64,000 nucleotides of DNA from JBDWFY01 sp965275915. Lineage in GTDB: Bacteria > Pseudomonadota > Alphaproteobacteria > Rhizobiales > Stappiaceae. Each line of letters opens with the position of its first letter. Position 1 is the stretch's first letter. Position numbers and translations under genes: made by a program. The notes beneath the pieces are model-generated. The model was not told the origin of the DNA and ran no database searches. It saw nothing but the letters and a program-made list of their open reading frames with translations. The stretch is from NCBI GenBank assembly GCA_965275915.1, contig CBDHYI010000007.1:1240001-1304000 (forward strand). Direction: 5' to 3'. Shown one piece after another: positions 9,186-17,238 of the stretch.

Positions 9186-9428
9186 TCAATTCATGTCGAG
9201 CAAAGACATATCGCCGACAGTCTGGGGCTGAGCAAACAGAACTGCGAAAACGCCGAACACAACCAGAACCATACCAACCGCGAACAGAGCCGGCCCGGCC
9301 CGCCGGTCCGACAACACGGTTTTTCCGCGCCGTCGTGTCAGCTTGACCGTGACGGCAAACAGGACGAACCATATCGCCAGCAATATTGGCAATGCAGAAT
9401 TACCCAACCAGTGCACAAGATTTGCCAT
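9186..9428 (-). CDS. Small two-helix membrane protein, unknown function
   Basis: An 80-residue protein from ATG 9428 (MANLVHWLGNSALP). One hydrophobic helix spans about residues 12-28 (PILLAIWFVLFAVTV). A basic loop RRRGKTVLSDRRAG follows, then a second helix at about residues 47-66 (LFAVGMVLVVFGVFAVLFA). I do not recognise a family. A longer frame extends upstream to 9578 but would translate the AT-rich spacer into Asn/Ile/Leu-rich sequence, so the internal ATG behind GGATTGAG is preferred. The gene is isolated, with no clear operon partner. Confidence 0.5.
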   Translation of the reverse strand: MANLVHWLGNSALPILLAIWFVLFAVTVKLTRRRGKTVLSDRRAGPALFAVGMVLVVFGVFAVLFAQPQTVGDMSLLDMN

Positions 9429-9754
9429 CTCAATCCAATTATTCTGTTCTTTATCCAGTAAAATGGCTCGAAATTTAGTAAAAAACAATAATAATTGGAT
9501 ACATAGGTTATTATTATACTTAATTAACATAATAATAACGTTATTCAGCAAAATATTTTTCGAATTATAGAGTATCAAAAGCTGAATCGCGCGGAAAACT
9601 GTGGCGGAAACGGATCACCCAATATCACAGGGCGGCGGTGATGAGCTTCCTTGACGAGATCCGTAAATTCTTGAGCCCCGGTGCTTTGCTGAAAGACGGG
9701 ATTAATCCGGTCTGTGCCCCGCGCCGGAAAAGGGCAGGCGCTGATGCGTTCGGA
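9429..9754. other. AT-rich intergenic spacer
   Basis: 326 bp between two minus-strand genes. The part from about 9470 to 9570 is strikingly AT-rich for this genome, with repeated AATAATAA and TTATTATTA runs and TTAATTAA near 9523. It may be a promoter or nucleoid-protein binding region for the small membrane-protein gene, or a scar of acquired DNA. No gene is supported in it. Confidence 0.5.
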
Positions 9755-11059
9755 TCACGCCGGCCTTTTGTCCGGTTTCGGTTCGGACGACATCACGTAC
9801 ACGAAAATCGCGGTGAGCAGATTGAGGGCTGCGATAAACAGGACTGCCCAGGCCGGATGGTGCAGATGTGCGAGCACCGCAATGCCGGCCGCCAGGAAGA
9901 TGCCGACGATGCGTACAACGCTCTTTGACATGGCCATTCCACTGACGCGGTATTCCTCAGGGGCAAGATCGATATAGTAGAGCGCGCGCGCGTTCGAAAC
10001 ACCCTGCATGCCCACCATCACAACAAACAGCGCCACCGAGTGTGAGACGGTCATATCCGCCACGTGCCAATGGTAGTTAAACGCAAGCAATCCCCCCGCG
10101 ACCGCTGCAAAGAGCGCACCAACGCCCATGACGGCAGCATTTGAAACACGTCCGACAGACCGCCAGATTGGCCCCGCAACAACCATCGCGGCGGCAGATG
10201 AGATGATGAGTGCCGTCAGGCCCTTATGGGAGGCGCCGTGGGCGACGGCTGCCAGAATTGCAAAAAAGGGAACTGAAAGTTCGACCGTCTGCAAAGCAAT
10301 GCGGATCAGCACAAACTTGCGGAACCAGCTCATTGACAGCAGTTCCCGAAGGGTGTCGAAAAACTGTTCCAGGAAAAGCCATGCAGTTTGCATCCTGTCC
10401 GGTTTGTCGGCTGCGACTGTAGCAGTTGTCGCGGCTTTTTTCCTGATCTCGCGGACAAGAAGTATCGATGCAGCGGACGTGATGAAACATATAACGGCGA
10501 TGGCGATCACCAAGGTGTGCCTGTTCAGCGCCGGCTGCTCTATGAGCACAATTTGCGACAGCCAGGTCAGCATAATCACAACGACGCCGCCGATTGTTAT
10601 GGCTGCATAAGTCAACCGCTGCCGATTGTCAGGGTGCAGTGTATCAGCAAGAAAATCCCAACTGATCAGGTTTTGATATTCTTCAGTCAGCCCGATAAGC
10701 AAAATAGCCGCAATCAACATGATGGCGATGAGGGCATTGGAACTGACAACGACAGACGCAAGGGCCAGCACGTAACACATCGCCAGGACGATATCGGTCG
10801 CTGATATGTGCTTCTTTCTGGTGCCCCGGCTGACGGCAATGTTGGTACTGAGCACGGTTGATCCCAGGTTGCCGGCTCGGCGCACGCTGATAAGGAATCC
10901 GGCCAGAAACACCGGCATGTTCAAAGAAATCACCAGGTAAGGGATAACGACCGACGGGCTGGCCATGGTCCAGCCGATCGTCGCCAGCGTTCTCTGTGCG
11001 GCCAGTACCGCCAAGTTCCGTTTTTCCCAAGGCGTCCTGTTGCCGTTCCATTCCGGCAC
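9755..11059 (-). CDS. Major facilitator superfamily transporter, substrate unknown
   Basis: A 434-residue integral membrane protein whose hydrophobic segments run through the whole length (about 12 helices). It begins with a short cytoplasmic leader MPEWNGNRTPWEKRNLAVL. Early helices include ASPSVVIPYLVISLNMP, then a loop with conserved arginines (ISVRRAGNLGS). A central hydrophilic loop (IRKKAATTATVAADKPDRMQ) sits near residue 220, where the two MFS halves usually join. The GTG start at 11059 is chosen for its TAGGAGTAC ribosome binding site. It stands alone on the minus strand. Transport is clear from topology, but I cannot name a substrate. Confidence 0.75.
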   Translation of the reverse strand: MPEWNGNRTPWEKRNLAVLAAQRTLATIGWTMASPSVVIPYLVISLNMPVFLAGFLISVRRAGNLGSTVLSTNIAVSRGTRKKHISATDIVLAMCYVLALASVVVSSNALIAIMLIAAILLIGLTEEYQNLISWDFLADTLHPDNRQRLTYAAITIGGVVVIMLTWLSQIVLIEQPALNRHTLVIAIAVICFITSAASILLVREIRKKAATTATVAADKPDRMQTAWLFLEQFFDTLRELLSMSWFRKFVLIRIALQTVELSVPFFAILAAVAHGASHKGLTALIISSAAAMVVAGPIWRSVGRVSNAAVMGVGALFAAVAGGLLAFNYHWHVADMTVSHSVALFVVMVGMQGVSNARALYYIDLAPEEYRVSGMAMSKSVVRIVGIFLAAGIAVLAHLHHPAWAVLFIAALNLLTAIFVYVMSSEPKPDKRPA

Positions 11060-11564
11060 GTACTCCTATAACCTGACATTCCCCGGATGGGTTTTCTGAT
11101 GCGACGATGTCGAACTATGTCTGGAACGCACTAAAATCATCGGTCAAACCCAACCGTCAAAGGCTCCGAAGTCGATTCACCCGCAGCAATCGCCGTCAAG
11201 CCAACCATTCCAACCGCCTAATACATTGATCTGTAGCGACAAACCAGAATCCATCAAGCCGATTCTGTCAATCCATCCAGGATATGCAGGTTCAATGGAT
11301 TTTTGACCTTGGAGAACAAAATTAAGCCGGGTAGAAGAGCAGCCGGCTTCATCTTTGTTACGAATTTCCAGTCTACACGCCGCAAGAGGGTATCGGCAGA
11401 TATACAACCTTTAATTTGTCTGAATTGTCGTTATTCTGTTACAACCAGATGAAACTCCTATATTTCGTCATGTATTTGTTGCACATTTCGAGCTTAACGA
11501 GAGAAACCGGCCCATTCCATAGACTATGCGGCACCGCTGAAAGACTAAAGCGAGGCGACACAAT
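11060..11564. other. 505-bp intergenic region between divergent genes
   Basis: This region separates the MFS gene (minus) from the acyltransferase gene (plus) and must hold both promoters. A perfect 7-bp stem (AAGCCGG/CCGGCTT, 11324-11349, 12-nt loop) is followed on the minus strand by AATTTTGTTC. It could be an intrinsic terminator of an unannotated minus-strand transcript or small RNA. Open frames here lack ribosome binding sites and family character. Confidence 0.4.
11324..11349 (-). terminator. Possible intrinsic terminator in an intergenic region
   Basis: AAGCCGG pairs perfectly with CCGGCTT across a 12-nt loop. On the minus strand the stem is followed by AATTTTG, a weak U-tract. No annotated minus-strand gene ends here, so if it is a terminator it belongs to an unrecognised RNA. 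Confidence 0.3.
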
Positions 11565-12494
11565 TTGAGTTCACCGAACCACAGCAACCTTTCCGGCGGC
11601 CTTCTGGCTCTGGCACCGGACGAGCCCACAACGGAGCTCGCGACACCGCATATTACCGATGTGCTGATTGCGGAGCGAGGCCGGAGGATCATGTCGGCCA
11701 AGTGGTGGCCATTGGTTCGGCCCGCTGCGTACAAGGTCCTGCACTATCGCGATGCGCGCGAAATGGCGGACGATCTGTCTGTCTTGAGCGCTCAGGCGGT
11801 GTTCGAGTATCTCAGCAAACGTTTGAACATGGCTGTGACCACCCGGAACAGTGAACGGGTCCCGGTCAGCGGGTCCGTGGTTCTGGTTTCGAACCACCCG
11901 ACAGGCATCGGTGACGGCATTGCCCTTTATGATGCCATCAAAGCGCGGCGGCGCGATCTTTCGATCTTTGCCAATCGGGACGCCATACGCGTTGCCCCCC
12001 GCCTGAGCGAGATGATCGTGCCGGTCGAATGGCGCACGGATTTCAAGAGCAAATCGAAAACCAAGGAAACGCTTCGCATTACCGCAAAGGCCTTCGAGGA
12101 TGAGCGCGTCGTCGTGCTTTTTCCCTCCGGGCGGCTTGCCTACTGGGCCGACGGCAAATTGAATGAGCGTCCATGGATGACATCGGCCGTGGCTCTGGCG
12201 CGGCGAAACAGCGCGCCGGTTATTCCCGTCCATATCTCCGCGCGTAATTCAGGGCTGTTTTATTTCCTCGCCCGGGTCTCGACCGAACTGCGGGACATGA
12301 CGGTTTTTCACGAGCTGCTCAACAAAACGAACCAGCCGTTTTCCGTCCATTTCGGACATCCGATCGCACCGGATGCCTTAAGAGGCAATTTGGACACCGT
12401 CACCGAGCGCCTGCAAAAACACTGCGCCATCACGCTCAGGGATGATCTTGATGCCCGCTTCGACGCGGACCGGGATCCCGAAGCAGGCTCATAA
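11565..12494 (+). CDS. PlsC-like phospholipid/glycerol acyltransferase family protein
   Basis: A 309-residue protein with the lysophospholipid-acyltransferase fold. Block I appears as VSNHPTGIGDGIAL near residue 108 (NHPTGIGD in place of NHxxxxD). The glycerol-phosphate-contacting block resembles VVLFPSGRLAYW near residue 184, and the P-containing block APVIPVHISARNS is near residue 218. These proteins move acyl chains onto lysophospholipids or ornithine lipids at the inner membrane. The TTG start at 11565 follows AGGCGA. An internal ATG (residue 43) is possible but would drop residues that read as coding. The exact acyl acceptor is not deducible. Confidence 0.72.
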   Translation: MSSPNHSNLSGGLLALAPDEPTTELATPHITDVLIAERGRRIMSAKWWPLVRPAAYKVLHYRDAREMADDLSVLSAQAVFEYLSKRLNMAVTTRNSERVPVSGSVVLVSNHPTGIGDGIALYDAIKARRRDLSIFANRDAIRVAPRLSEMIVPVEWRTDFKSKSKTKETLRITAKAFEDERVVVLFPSGRLAYWADGKLNERPWMTSAVALARRNSAPVIPVHISARNSGLFYFLARVSTELRDMTVFHELLNKTNQPFSVHFGHPIAPDALRGNLDTVTERLQKHCAITLRDDLDARFDADRDPEAGS

Positions 12495-12500
12495 AACACC

Positions 12501-12772
12501 CTAGGCTCAGGACCCATTCATTTCATCCATTGTGCGAGAGCAGATTTTGTTTTTGACAAGTCGGAAAGGCGCAGGAAACCGTCCAGTTTTCAAGTCTTTG
12601 TGGACGCAGCCAGGAACAAAATATGCCTCGCCCTTCGGGTTTTGAAAGAAGTGTCCACCTGAAGGGAACCAGGGCTCGCAAAGGTATCCAACCTTCGCTT
12701 CTCCCTGGTTCTCTCCATTCGAATACTTCTTTCAAAACAGAATTGCATGAAATGAATGGGGCCTGAGCCTAG
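12501..12772. mobile_element. MITE-like element, family A, 272 bp with terminal inverted repeats and CTAG ends
   Basis: Both ends read inward as CTAGGCTCAGG(A/C)CCCATT followed by CATTTCAT, about 26 of the first 27 bases identical. The element starts and ends with CTAG. The interior holds a second inverted repeat, TTTTGAAAGAAGT at about 12636 against ACTTCTTTCAAAA at about 12724. Nested within it are GGGAACCAGGG and CCCTGGTTC, so the whole element can fold into a long hairpin. There is no transposase gene. The right-hand CTAG contains the TAG stop of sdhB (12769-12771). CTAG-bounded ends fit movement by an IS5-like transposase, which is an inference. Confidence 0.8.
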
Positions 12773-13557
12773 ACCCGGCGCTCGACCATCATCTTCTTGA
12801 TTTCCGCAATCGCTTTTGCCGGATTGAGCCCCTTGGGACAGGTCTGCGAACAGTTCATGATCGTGTGGCAACGATAGAGCCTGAATGGATCCTCGAGATT
12901 ATCGAGCCGGTGACCTGTCGCCTCGTCGCGGCTGTCGATCAGCCAGCGATAGGCCTGAAGCAGCACCGCCGGGCCAAGATATCGGTCGCCGTTCCACCAG
13001 TAGCTGGGACAGGACGTCGAGCAGCAGGCACAGAGGATACACTCGTAGAGCCCGTCGAGTTTGACCCGGTCGTCATGGCTTTGCAGCCACTCCTTCTCCG
13101 GCTCGGGCGTGGTGGTTTGAAGCCAGGGCTCGATTGAACGATGCTGTGCGTAGAACTGCGTGAGATCCGGCACCAGATCCTTGACCACACTCATATGCGG
13201 CAACGGGTAAATCTTGATCGGCCCCTCACCGTCCGCACACTCATCGGCGCCTTTTGTGCAGGCCAGCGTGTTGGTACCGTCGATGTTCATCGCGCAGGAT
13301 CCGCAGATTCCCTCACGACACGAGCGGCGGAACGTCAATGTGGGATCGATCTTGTTCTTAATGTAGATCAGCCCATCCAGTACCATCGGCCCGCAATGGT
13401 CCATATCGACAAAATAGGTATCGACCCGCGGGTTCCGCCCTTCGTCCGGGTTCCACCGATAGACGCGGTATTCGCGAAGATTTGTAGCGCCTTCCGGCTT
13501 GTCCCAGATTTTTCCCTCTGTCATGCGGGAGTTTTTGGGAAGCGTTAGCTGGACCAT
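12769..13557 (-). CDS. sdhB: Succinate dehydrogenase iron-sulfur subunit
   Basis: The 262-residue iron-sulfur subunit of complex II, carrying electrons from SdhA flavin to quinone. The [2Fe-2S] motif CREGICGSC plus a later cysteine (NTLAC) lies near residues 75-97. The [4Fe-4S] motif CILCACCSTSCP is near residues 165-176, and the [3Fe-4S] motif CHTIMNCSQTCPKG is near residues 222-235. Good ribosome binding site (GGAGC, 8 bp from the ATG). The stop codon TAG is part of the terminal CTAG of the MITE at 12501-12772. Unusually, two non-sdh genes separate it from sdhA. Confidence 0.97.
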   Translation of the reverse strand: MVQLTLPKNSRMTEGKIWDKPEGATNLREYRVYRWNPDEGRNPRVDTYFVDMDHCGPMVLDGLIYIKNKIDPTLTFRRSCREGICGSCAMNIDGTNTLACTKGADECADGEGPIKIYPLPHMSVVKDLVPDLTQFYAQHRSIEPWLQTTTPEPEKEWLQSHDDRVKLDGLYECILCACCSTSCPSYWWNGDRYLGPAVLLQAYRWLIDSRDEATGHRLDNLEDPFRLYRCHTIMNCSQTCPKGLNPAKAIAEIKKMMVERRV

Positions 13558-13616
13558 CTTTTTTTGCTCCGCTCGCAGGGTCCGGATCCCGGATCCGTTC
13601 AGGTTTCAGTTCCGGC

Positions 13617-14468
13617 TCAGACTTGAGCCCCTTGTTTGACAAACAGCATGTTGTCCGGCGTCCGACCTTTCCGGTCATAGCCATGCTCTTCAAGAAAACG
13701 CACCGCATCCTTATTCCAAACGTCTTTGCAGTTCGTTTCAATTAAAATCACATTCGGCCACGCGTCCCGATCCGATGCGTTCAGGTAAGGAAGCAACACC
13801 CTGTCCTCGAAGCCCTCGACATCCAGCTTCATGACGTCCACCTTGCCGACGGTGCTGTCGGACAGGACATCTTTCAGCGGACGAACGGGGACCTGTTTGG
13901 ACTGCCAGTCGCCTTTCCACGGGCCCTTCGTCAGAGCCGGCACCAGCGTCGCAAAGCCTATATTGGAGGCCACCGACCAGAGTTGCAGGTGCCCTTCCTT
14001 CTCGCCCACGGCCGTGTTGACGACCGTTACGGTGTCAAGACCGTTGGCGGCAATGTTAAAGGTCAGTTTTTCCGCCGTGACCGGATTGGCCTCAATCGCG
14101 ACGACGACCGCCCCCAGATTTGCGGCAAACAGCGTGTAGCTGCCGATATTCGCACCGATATCGGCAAAGACCGTGCCGGATTTCAGGTGCGCGGCAAGAA
14201 GCCGGTGTTCCTCCCGCTCAGGCAGGCGCTGACGGGCAATGATCTTCCGGTCATCGTAGTTCTCGGCAGGATATATCCGAAGTCGGATGCCCTCTATTTC
14301 CGCATCGAACGGTCCGCGAAACAGAGCGGAGGCAAGCCGTCTCAAAATCTTCCGCAAACCAAAGGACAGCGACCGCTTCTCCGCGATCCGCCATGCCAGG
14401 CGGTCGAAAAGACCGGTCCGGTAGGTTCCGAATGGAGACGTCGTATCGATCGCCTGTGCCGCTGTCAT
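13617..14468 (-). CDS. FkbM-family methyltransferase inside the sdh operon
   Basis: A 283-residue SAM-dependent methyltransferase. Motif I reads VFADIGANIGSYTLFAA (about residues 107-123). Acidic ribose-binding EANP follows (VVAIEANPVTAEKL), and the FkbM C-terminal signature MKLDVEGFEDRVLLPYL is near residue 215. FkbM enzymes usually O-methylate sugars or small metabolites in exopolysaccharide or secondary metabolism. I chose ATG 14468 (MTAAQAIDTTSPFG) because AGGGGACAG sits 2-7 bp upstream. The longer frame would overlap the lipoprotein gene. It begins 7 bp after the lipoprotein stop and ends 59 bp before sdhB, so it is co-transcribed with sdh. Its substrate is unknown. Confidence 0.85.
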   Translation of the reverse strand: MTAAQAIDTTSPFGTYRTGLFDRLAWRIAEKRSLSFGLRKILRRLASALFRGPFDAEIEGIRLRIYPAENYDDRKIIARQRLPEREEHRLLAAHLKSGTVFADIGANIGSYTLFAANLGAVVVAIEANPVTAEKLTFNIAANGLDTVTVVNTAVGEKEGHLQLWSVASNIGFATLVPALTKGPWKGDWQSKQVPVRPLKDVLSDSTVGKVDVMKLDVEGFEDRVLLPYLNASDRDAWPNVILIETNCKDVWNKDAVRFLEEHGYDRKGRTPDNMLFVKQGAQV

Positions 14469-14475
14469 CTGTCCC

Positions 14476-14961
14476 CTATTGTTTCGTGAGCCTGGCAGGT
14501 ACGCTCTGACCGTCAGCCAGTTGAACGGGCCCGGTGTAGTCGCTGCGGGCACCCTTGAAGTCAATCAGCGTGGTTCCTGCCGCGTCCGCAACAACCATCC
14601 CGCCGTCATAGGCGCCCCACTGCTGGATGCGTCCAAGACCGCCGGGACACCCGAACGTCTGGACATGATAAAAACCTGCATCGGATTTCACATCGGTGAG
14701 GTTTATCAGGCATTCCCAGGCCGGCTCCGCAACGGCAAGGTTCCACATCCCCCGATAAGCGGCCGGCGCCAGAAAGGATGCCGGAGAAGCGTTCTGTGGC
14801 GCCGCAGCGATCGAAAGACCGGCTGTTTGCGGCGCTGTTGCCGATCCCGATGCTTCAACCGCATCCGGTGTCTGTTGGCACGCCGTCGTGCCAACAAGAA
14901 GGCCGGAAACAAGAACCATGCGCAGAAGCGCGGTTTGTCTGTCGCCCGTCCTTATTCTCAT
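14476..14961 (-). CDS. AprI/Inh-family lipoprotein inside the sdh operon
   Basis: A 161-residue lipoprotein from ATG 14961. The signal peptide ends LVSGLLVGTTAC with a lipobox cysteine near residue 28. An Ala/Ser-rich linker follows, then a domain from YRGMWNLAVAEPAWECLINL to PVQLADGQSVPARL. The two-cysteine spacing (WEC and FGCPGG) and the late SDYTGP segment match the AprI/Inh fold also seen at 8264-8812. That paralogue shares the same order of W, C, G-C, W and G positions. A GTG at 14988 is an alternative start overlapping sdhA. The gene lies 16 bp downstream of sdhA and 7 bp upstream of the FkbM gene. It is presumably periplasmic or outer-membrane; protease inhibition is family knowledge, not shown here. 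Confidence 0.72.
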   Translation of the reverse strand: MRIRTGDRQTALLRMVLVSGLLVGTTACQQTPDAVEASGSATAPQTAGLSIAAAPQNASPASFLAPAAYRGMWNLAVAEPAWECLINLTDVKSDAGFYHVQTFGCPGGLGRIQQWGAYDGGMVVADAAGTTLIDFKGARSDYTGPVQLADGQSVPARLTKQ

Positions 14962-14977
14962 TGTCCGCCGCCGGGTC

Positions 14978-16843
14978 CTAGTAGACACGCGCTTTGGGCG
15001 CGATTCTTTTCAGTTCAATCCCGCCTTCCTCTTCCGTTGTGAGCGGGTCGAGCACAACAGGCCGATAATCAAGTTTGACGTCTCCCTTTTCATCGACCCA
15101 GGCCAGGGTATGTTTGCGCCAGTTCTTGTCGTCCCGTCCGTCAAACGGCCCGTCCTTGAAATCTTCCCGCGCATGGGCGCCACGGCTCTCCTTACGGGCC
15201 TCCGCGCCATAAACCGTCGTCAGCGCGTTGATCATCAGGTTTTCAAGCTCAAGCGTCTCAACCAGATCCGAATTCCAGATCATCGAACGGTCCGTGACTT
15301 TCAGATCCGACATTTCCGTCCAGATTTCCGATATGCGATTGCATCCCGCTTCAAGGCTTTCCTGAGTCCGGAAAACGGCCGCATCTTCCTGCATCGCCCG
15401 CTGCATTTTTTCCCGCAGCTGCGCGGTCGGAGTCGACCCGTCGGAATATCTGATCCTGTCAAAATGCGTCATGATCTTGTCGCAACAGGCGTCGTTGGGT
15501 GTCGGAATGGGCTCGTCGCGATCAATGGTCTCACCGGCCCTGATCGCTGCTGCGCGCCCGAACACAACCAGATCGATCAGAGAGTTCGAGCCAAGACGGT
15601 TGGCGCCGTGAACGGATGCGCATCCCGCTTCACCGACAGCCATCAGCCCGGGCTGCAGACGATTCGGATTCTTGCCGTCGGCATTCAGGACTTCGCCCCA
15701 GTAATTGGTCGGTATACCGCCCATATTGTAGTGCACCGTCGGCAGAACCGGTATCGGCTCCTTCGTCACGTCAACACCGGCAAAAATCCGGGCGCTTTCG
15801 GAAATGCCCGGCAGTCTTTCTGCAAGAACCGCCGGATCCAGATGATCCAGATGCAGGAATATATGGTCCTTATCCTTGCCGACACCGCGGCCTTCCCGGA
15901 TTTCCATCGTCATGCAGCGGGAGACGACATCGCGTGAGGCAAGGTCCTTGGCCGACGGGGCGTAGCGTTCCATGAAGCGCTCACCCTCGGAATTGACAAG
16001 ATAGCCGCCTTCGCCGCGCGCGCCCTCGGTGATCAGGCACCCGGCCCCGAAAATGCCCGTGGGGTGAAACTGGACAAATTCCATATCCTGCAGCGGCAGG
16101 CCTGCACGGGCGATCATCCCGCCGCCGTCTCCTGTACAGGTATGGGCCGATGTCGCCGAAAAATAGGAACGGCCGTACCCGCCCGTCGCCATCACGACCA
16201 TTTTGGCCGAGAACCGATGGATCGTGCCGTCGTCCAGGTTCCATGCGATCACGCCCTGGCAAACGCCGTCTTCGGACATGATCAGATCGAGGGCAAAATA
16301 TTCGACGAAAAATTCCGCGTTGCGGCGCAGTGCCTGCCCGTAAAGTGTATGCAGGATGGCATGGCCTGTCCGGTCTGCGGCCGCGCAGGTGCGTTGTACG
16401 GGAGGCCCCTCACCGAAATTCTGCATATGGCCGCCGAAGGGGCGCTGATAGATTTTGCCTTCTTCTGTCCGCGAAAAGGGCACGCCGTAATGTTCCAGTT
16501 CATAGACTGCTGCGGGCGCTTCCCGGGCCAGATATTCCATTGCGTCGGTGTCACCGAGCCAGTCCGATCCCTTGACGGTGTCATACATGTGCCAGTGCCA
16601 GCTGTCCGGCGTCATGTTTTTCAGGGATGCGGCAATGCCGCCCTGAGCGGCAACGGTGTGCGAGCGCGTGGGAAACACTTTGGTGATACAGGCCGTCCGC
16701 AAGCCCTGTTCGGCCATTCCGAGCGTGGCGCGCAAACCGGCCCCGCCCGCGCCGACAACGACCACATCATATTTGTGATCCGTAAACTCGTAGGTCCGAC
16801 CAACGCTCCCGGGCGCCCCGACCGTCGATTTTGCCTCAGCCAT
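14978..16843 (-). CDS. sdhA: Succinate dehydrogenase flavoprotein subunit
   Basis: The 621-residue catalytic subunit of complex II, oxidising succinate to fumarate. The FAD-binding Rossmann motif VVVVGAGGAGLRATLGMAE is at about residues 28-46. The covalent-FAD histidine lies in TRSHTVAAQGGIAASL near residue 60. The substrate and active-site segments include HPTGIFGAGCLITEGARGEGG near residue 260 and the NMGGIPTN / HGANRLGSNSL blocks. Full family length. The start at ATG 16843 is 5 bp after the sdhD stop, with GGAG upstream. Operon order is sdhC-sdhD-sdhA. Confidence 0.98.
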   Translation of the reverse strand: MAEAKSTVGAPGSVGRTYEFTDHKYDVVVVGAGGAGLRATLGMAEQGLRTACITKVFPTRSHTVAAQGGIAASLKNMTPDSWHWHMYDTVKGSDWLGDTDAMEYLAREAPAAVYELEHYGVPFSRTEEGKIYQRPFGGHMQNFGEGPPVQRTCAAADRTGHAILHTLYGQALRRNAEFFVEYFALDLIMSEDGVCQGVIAWNLDDGTIHRFSAKMVVMATGGYGRSYFSATSAHTCTGDGGGMIARAGLPLQDMEFVQFHPTGIFGAGCLITEGARGEGGYLVNSEGERFMERYAPSAKDLASRDVVSRCMTMEIREGRGVGKDKDHIFLHLDHLDPAVLAERLPGISESARIFAGVDVTKEPIPVLPTVHYNMGGIPTNYWGEVLNADGKNPNRLQPGLMAVGEAGCASVHGANRLGSNSLIDLVVFGRAAAIRAGETIDRDEPIPTPNDACCDKIMTHFDRIRYSDGSTPTAQLREKMQRAMQEDAAVFRTQESLEAGCNRISEIWTEMSDLKVTDRSMIWNSDLVETLELENLMINALTTVYGAEARKESRGAHAREDFKDGPFDGRDDKNWRKHTLAWVDEKGDVKLDYRPVVLDPLTTEEEGGIELKRIAPKARVY

Positions 16844-16848
16844 TATGG

Positions 16849-17229
16849 TCAGACTCCAAAACTGATTTTAAGAACCGCAAAGATCGAGGCAAGCCCGATA
16901 AACGCACAGAAGAAGGTATTGCCGATCAGCGCCGCAACTTTCACAAATTCGCCGTGGATATAGTCCTCGATAATGACCTGCATTCCGAGTTTCATGTGAT
17001 AGACGCCGGACAAAATCACCAGCAGCATCAGGATGGCGACAAACGGGCTGGCCAATGTCGCCCGGGCCGCTTCAAAATCCGCGCCCTGCAGCGAAATCAC
17101 CAAAATCACAAAAAAGAGAATGAGCGGCACATTGGCGATGGCGGTCAGCCTTTGGCGCCAGAAATGGTCTGTCCCCTCCTTCGCCGATCCCAGACCGCGG
17201 ACTTTCGAAAGTGGTGTTCGCATATCCAT
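16849..17229 (-). CDS. sdhD: Succinate dehydrogenase membrane anchor subunit
   Basis: The 126-residue hydrophobic anchor of complex II. Three membrane helices are visible at about residues 33-50 (VPLILFFVILVISL), 57-82 (ATLASPFVAILMLLVILSGVYH) and 100-120. A haem-ligand histidine candidate sits in SGVYHMKLGMQVIIEDY. The N-terminus MRTPLSKVRGLGSAKEGTDHF is typical of alphaproteobacterial SdhD. Start at ATG 17229 or 17223. It follows sdhC by 9 bp. Confidence 0.92.
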   Translation of the reverse strand: MDMRTPLSKVRGLGSAKEGTDHFWRQRLTAIANVPLILFFVILVISLQGADFEAARATLASPFVAILMLLVILSGVYHMKLGMQVIIEDYIHGEFVKVAALIGNTFFCAFIGLASIFAVLKISFGV

Positions 17230-17238
17230 GTCTGCCCC

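Noticed and set aside
9429..9578. 50-residue N-terminal extension of the small membrane protein
   Set aside because: It is encoded by the AT-rich spacer and reads Asn/Ile/Leu-rich. The ATG at 9428 has its own ribosome binding site.
11177..11407. 76-codon minus-strand frame in the 505-bp gap
   Set aside because: No ribosome binding site, no membrane or domain pattern, and it crosses the hairpin at 11324.
12501..12772. CRISPR-like or tandem repeat array
   Set aside because: Only inverted, not direct, repeats are present; there are no regularly spaced repeats anywhere in the window.
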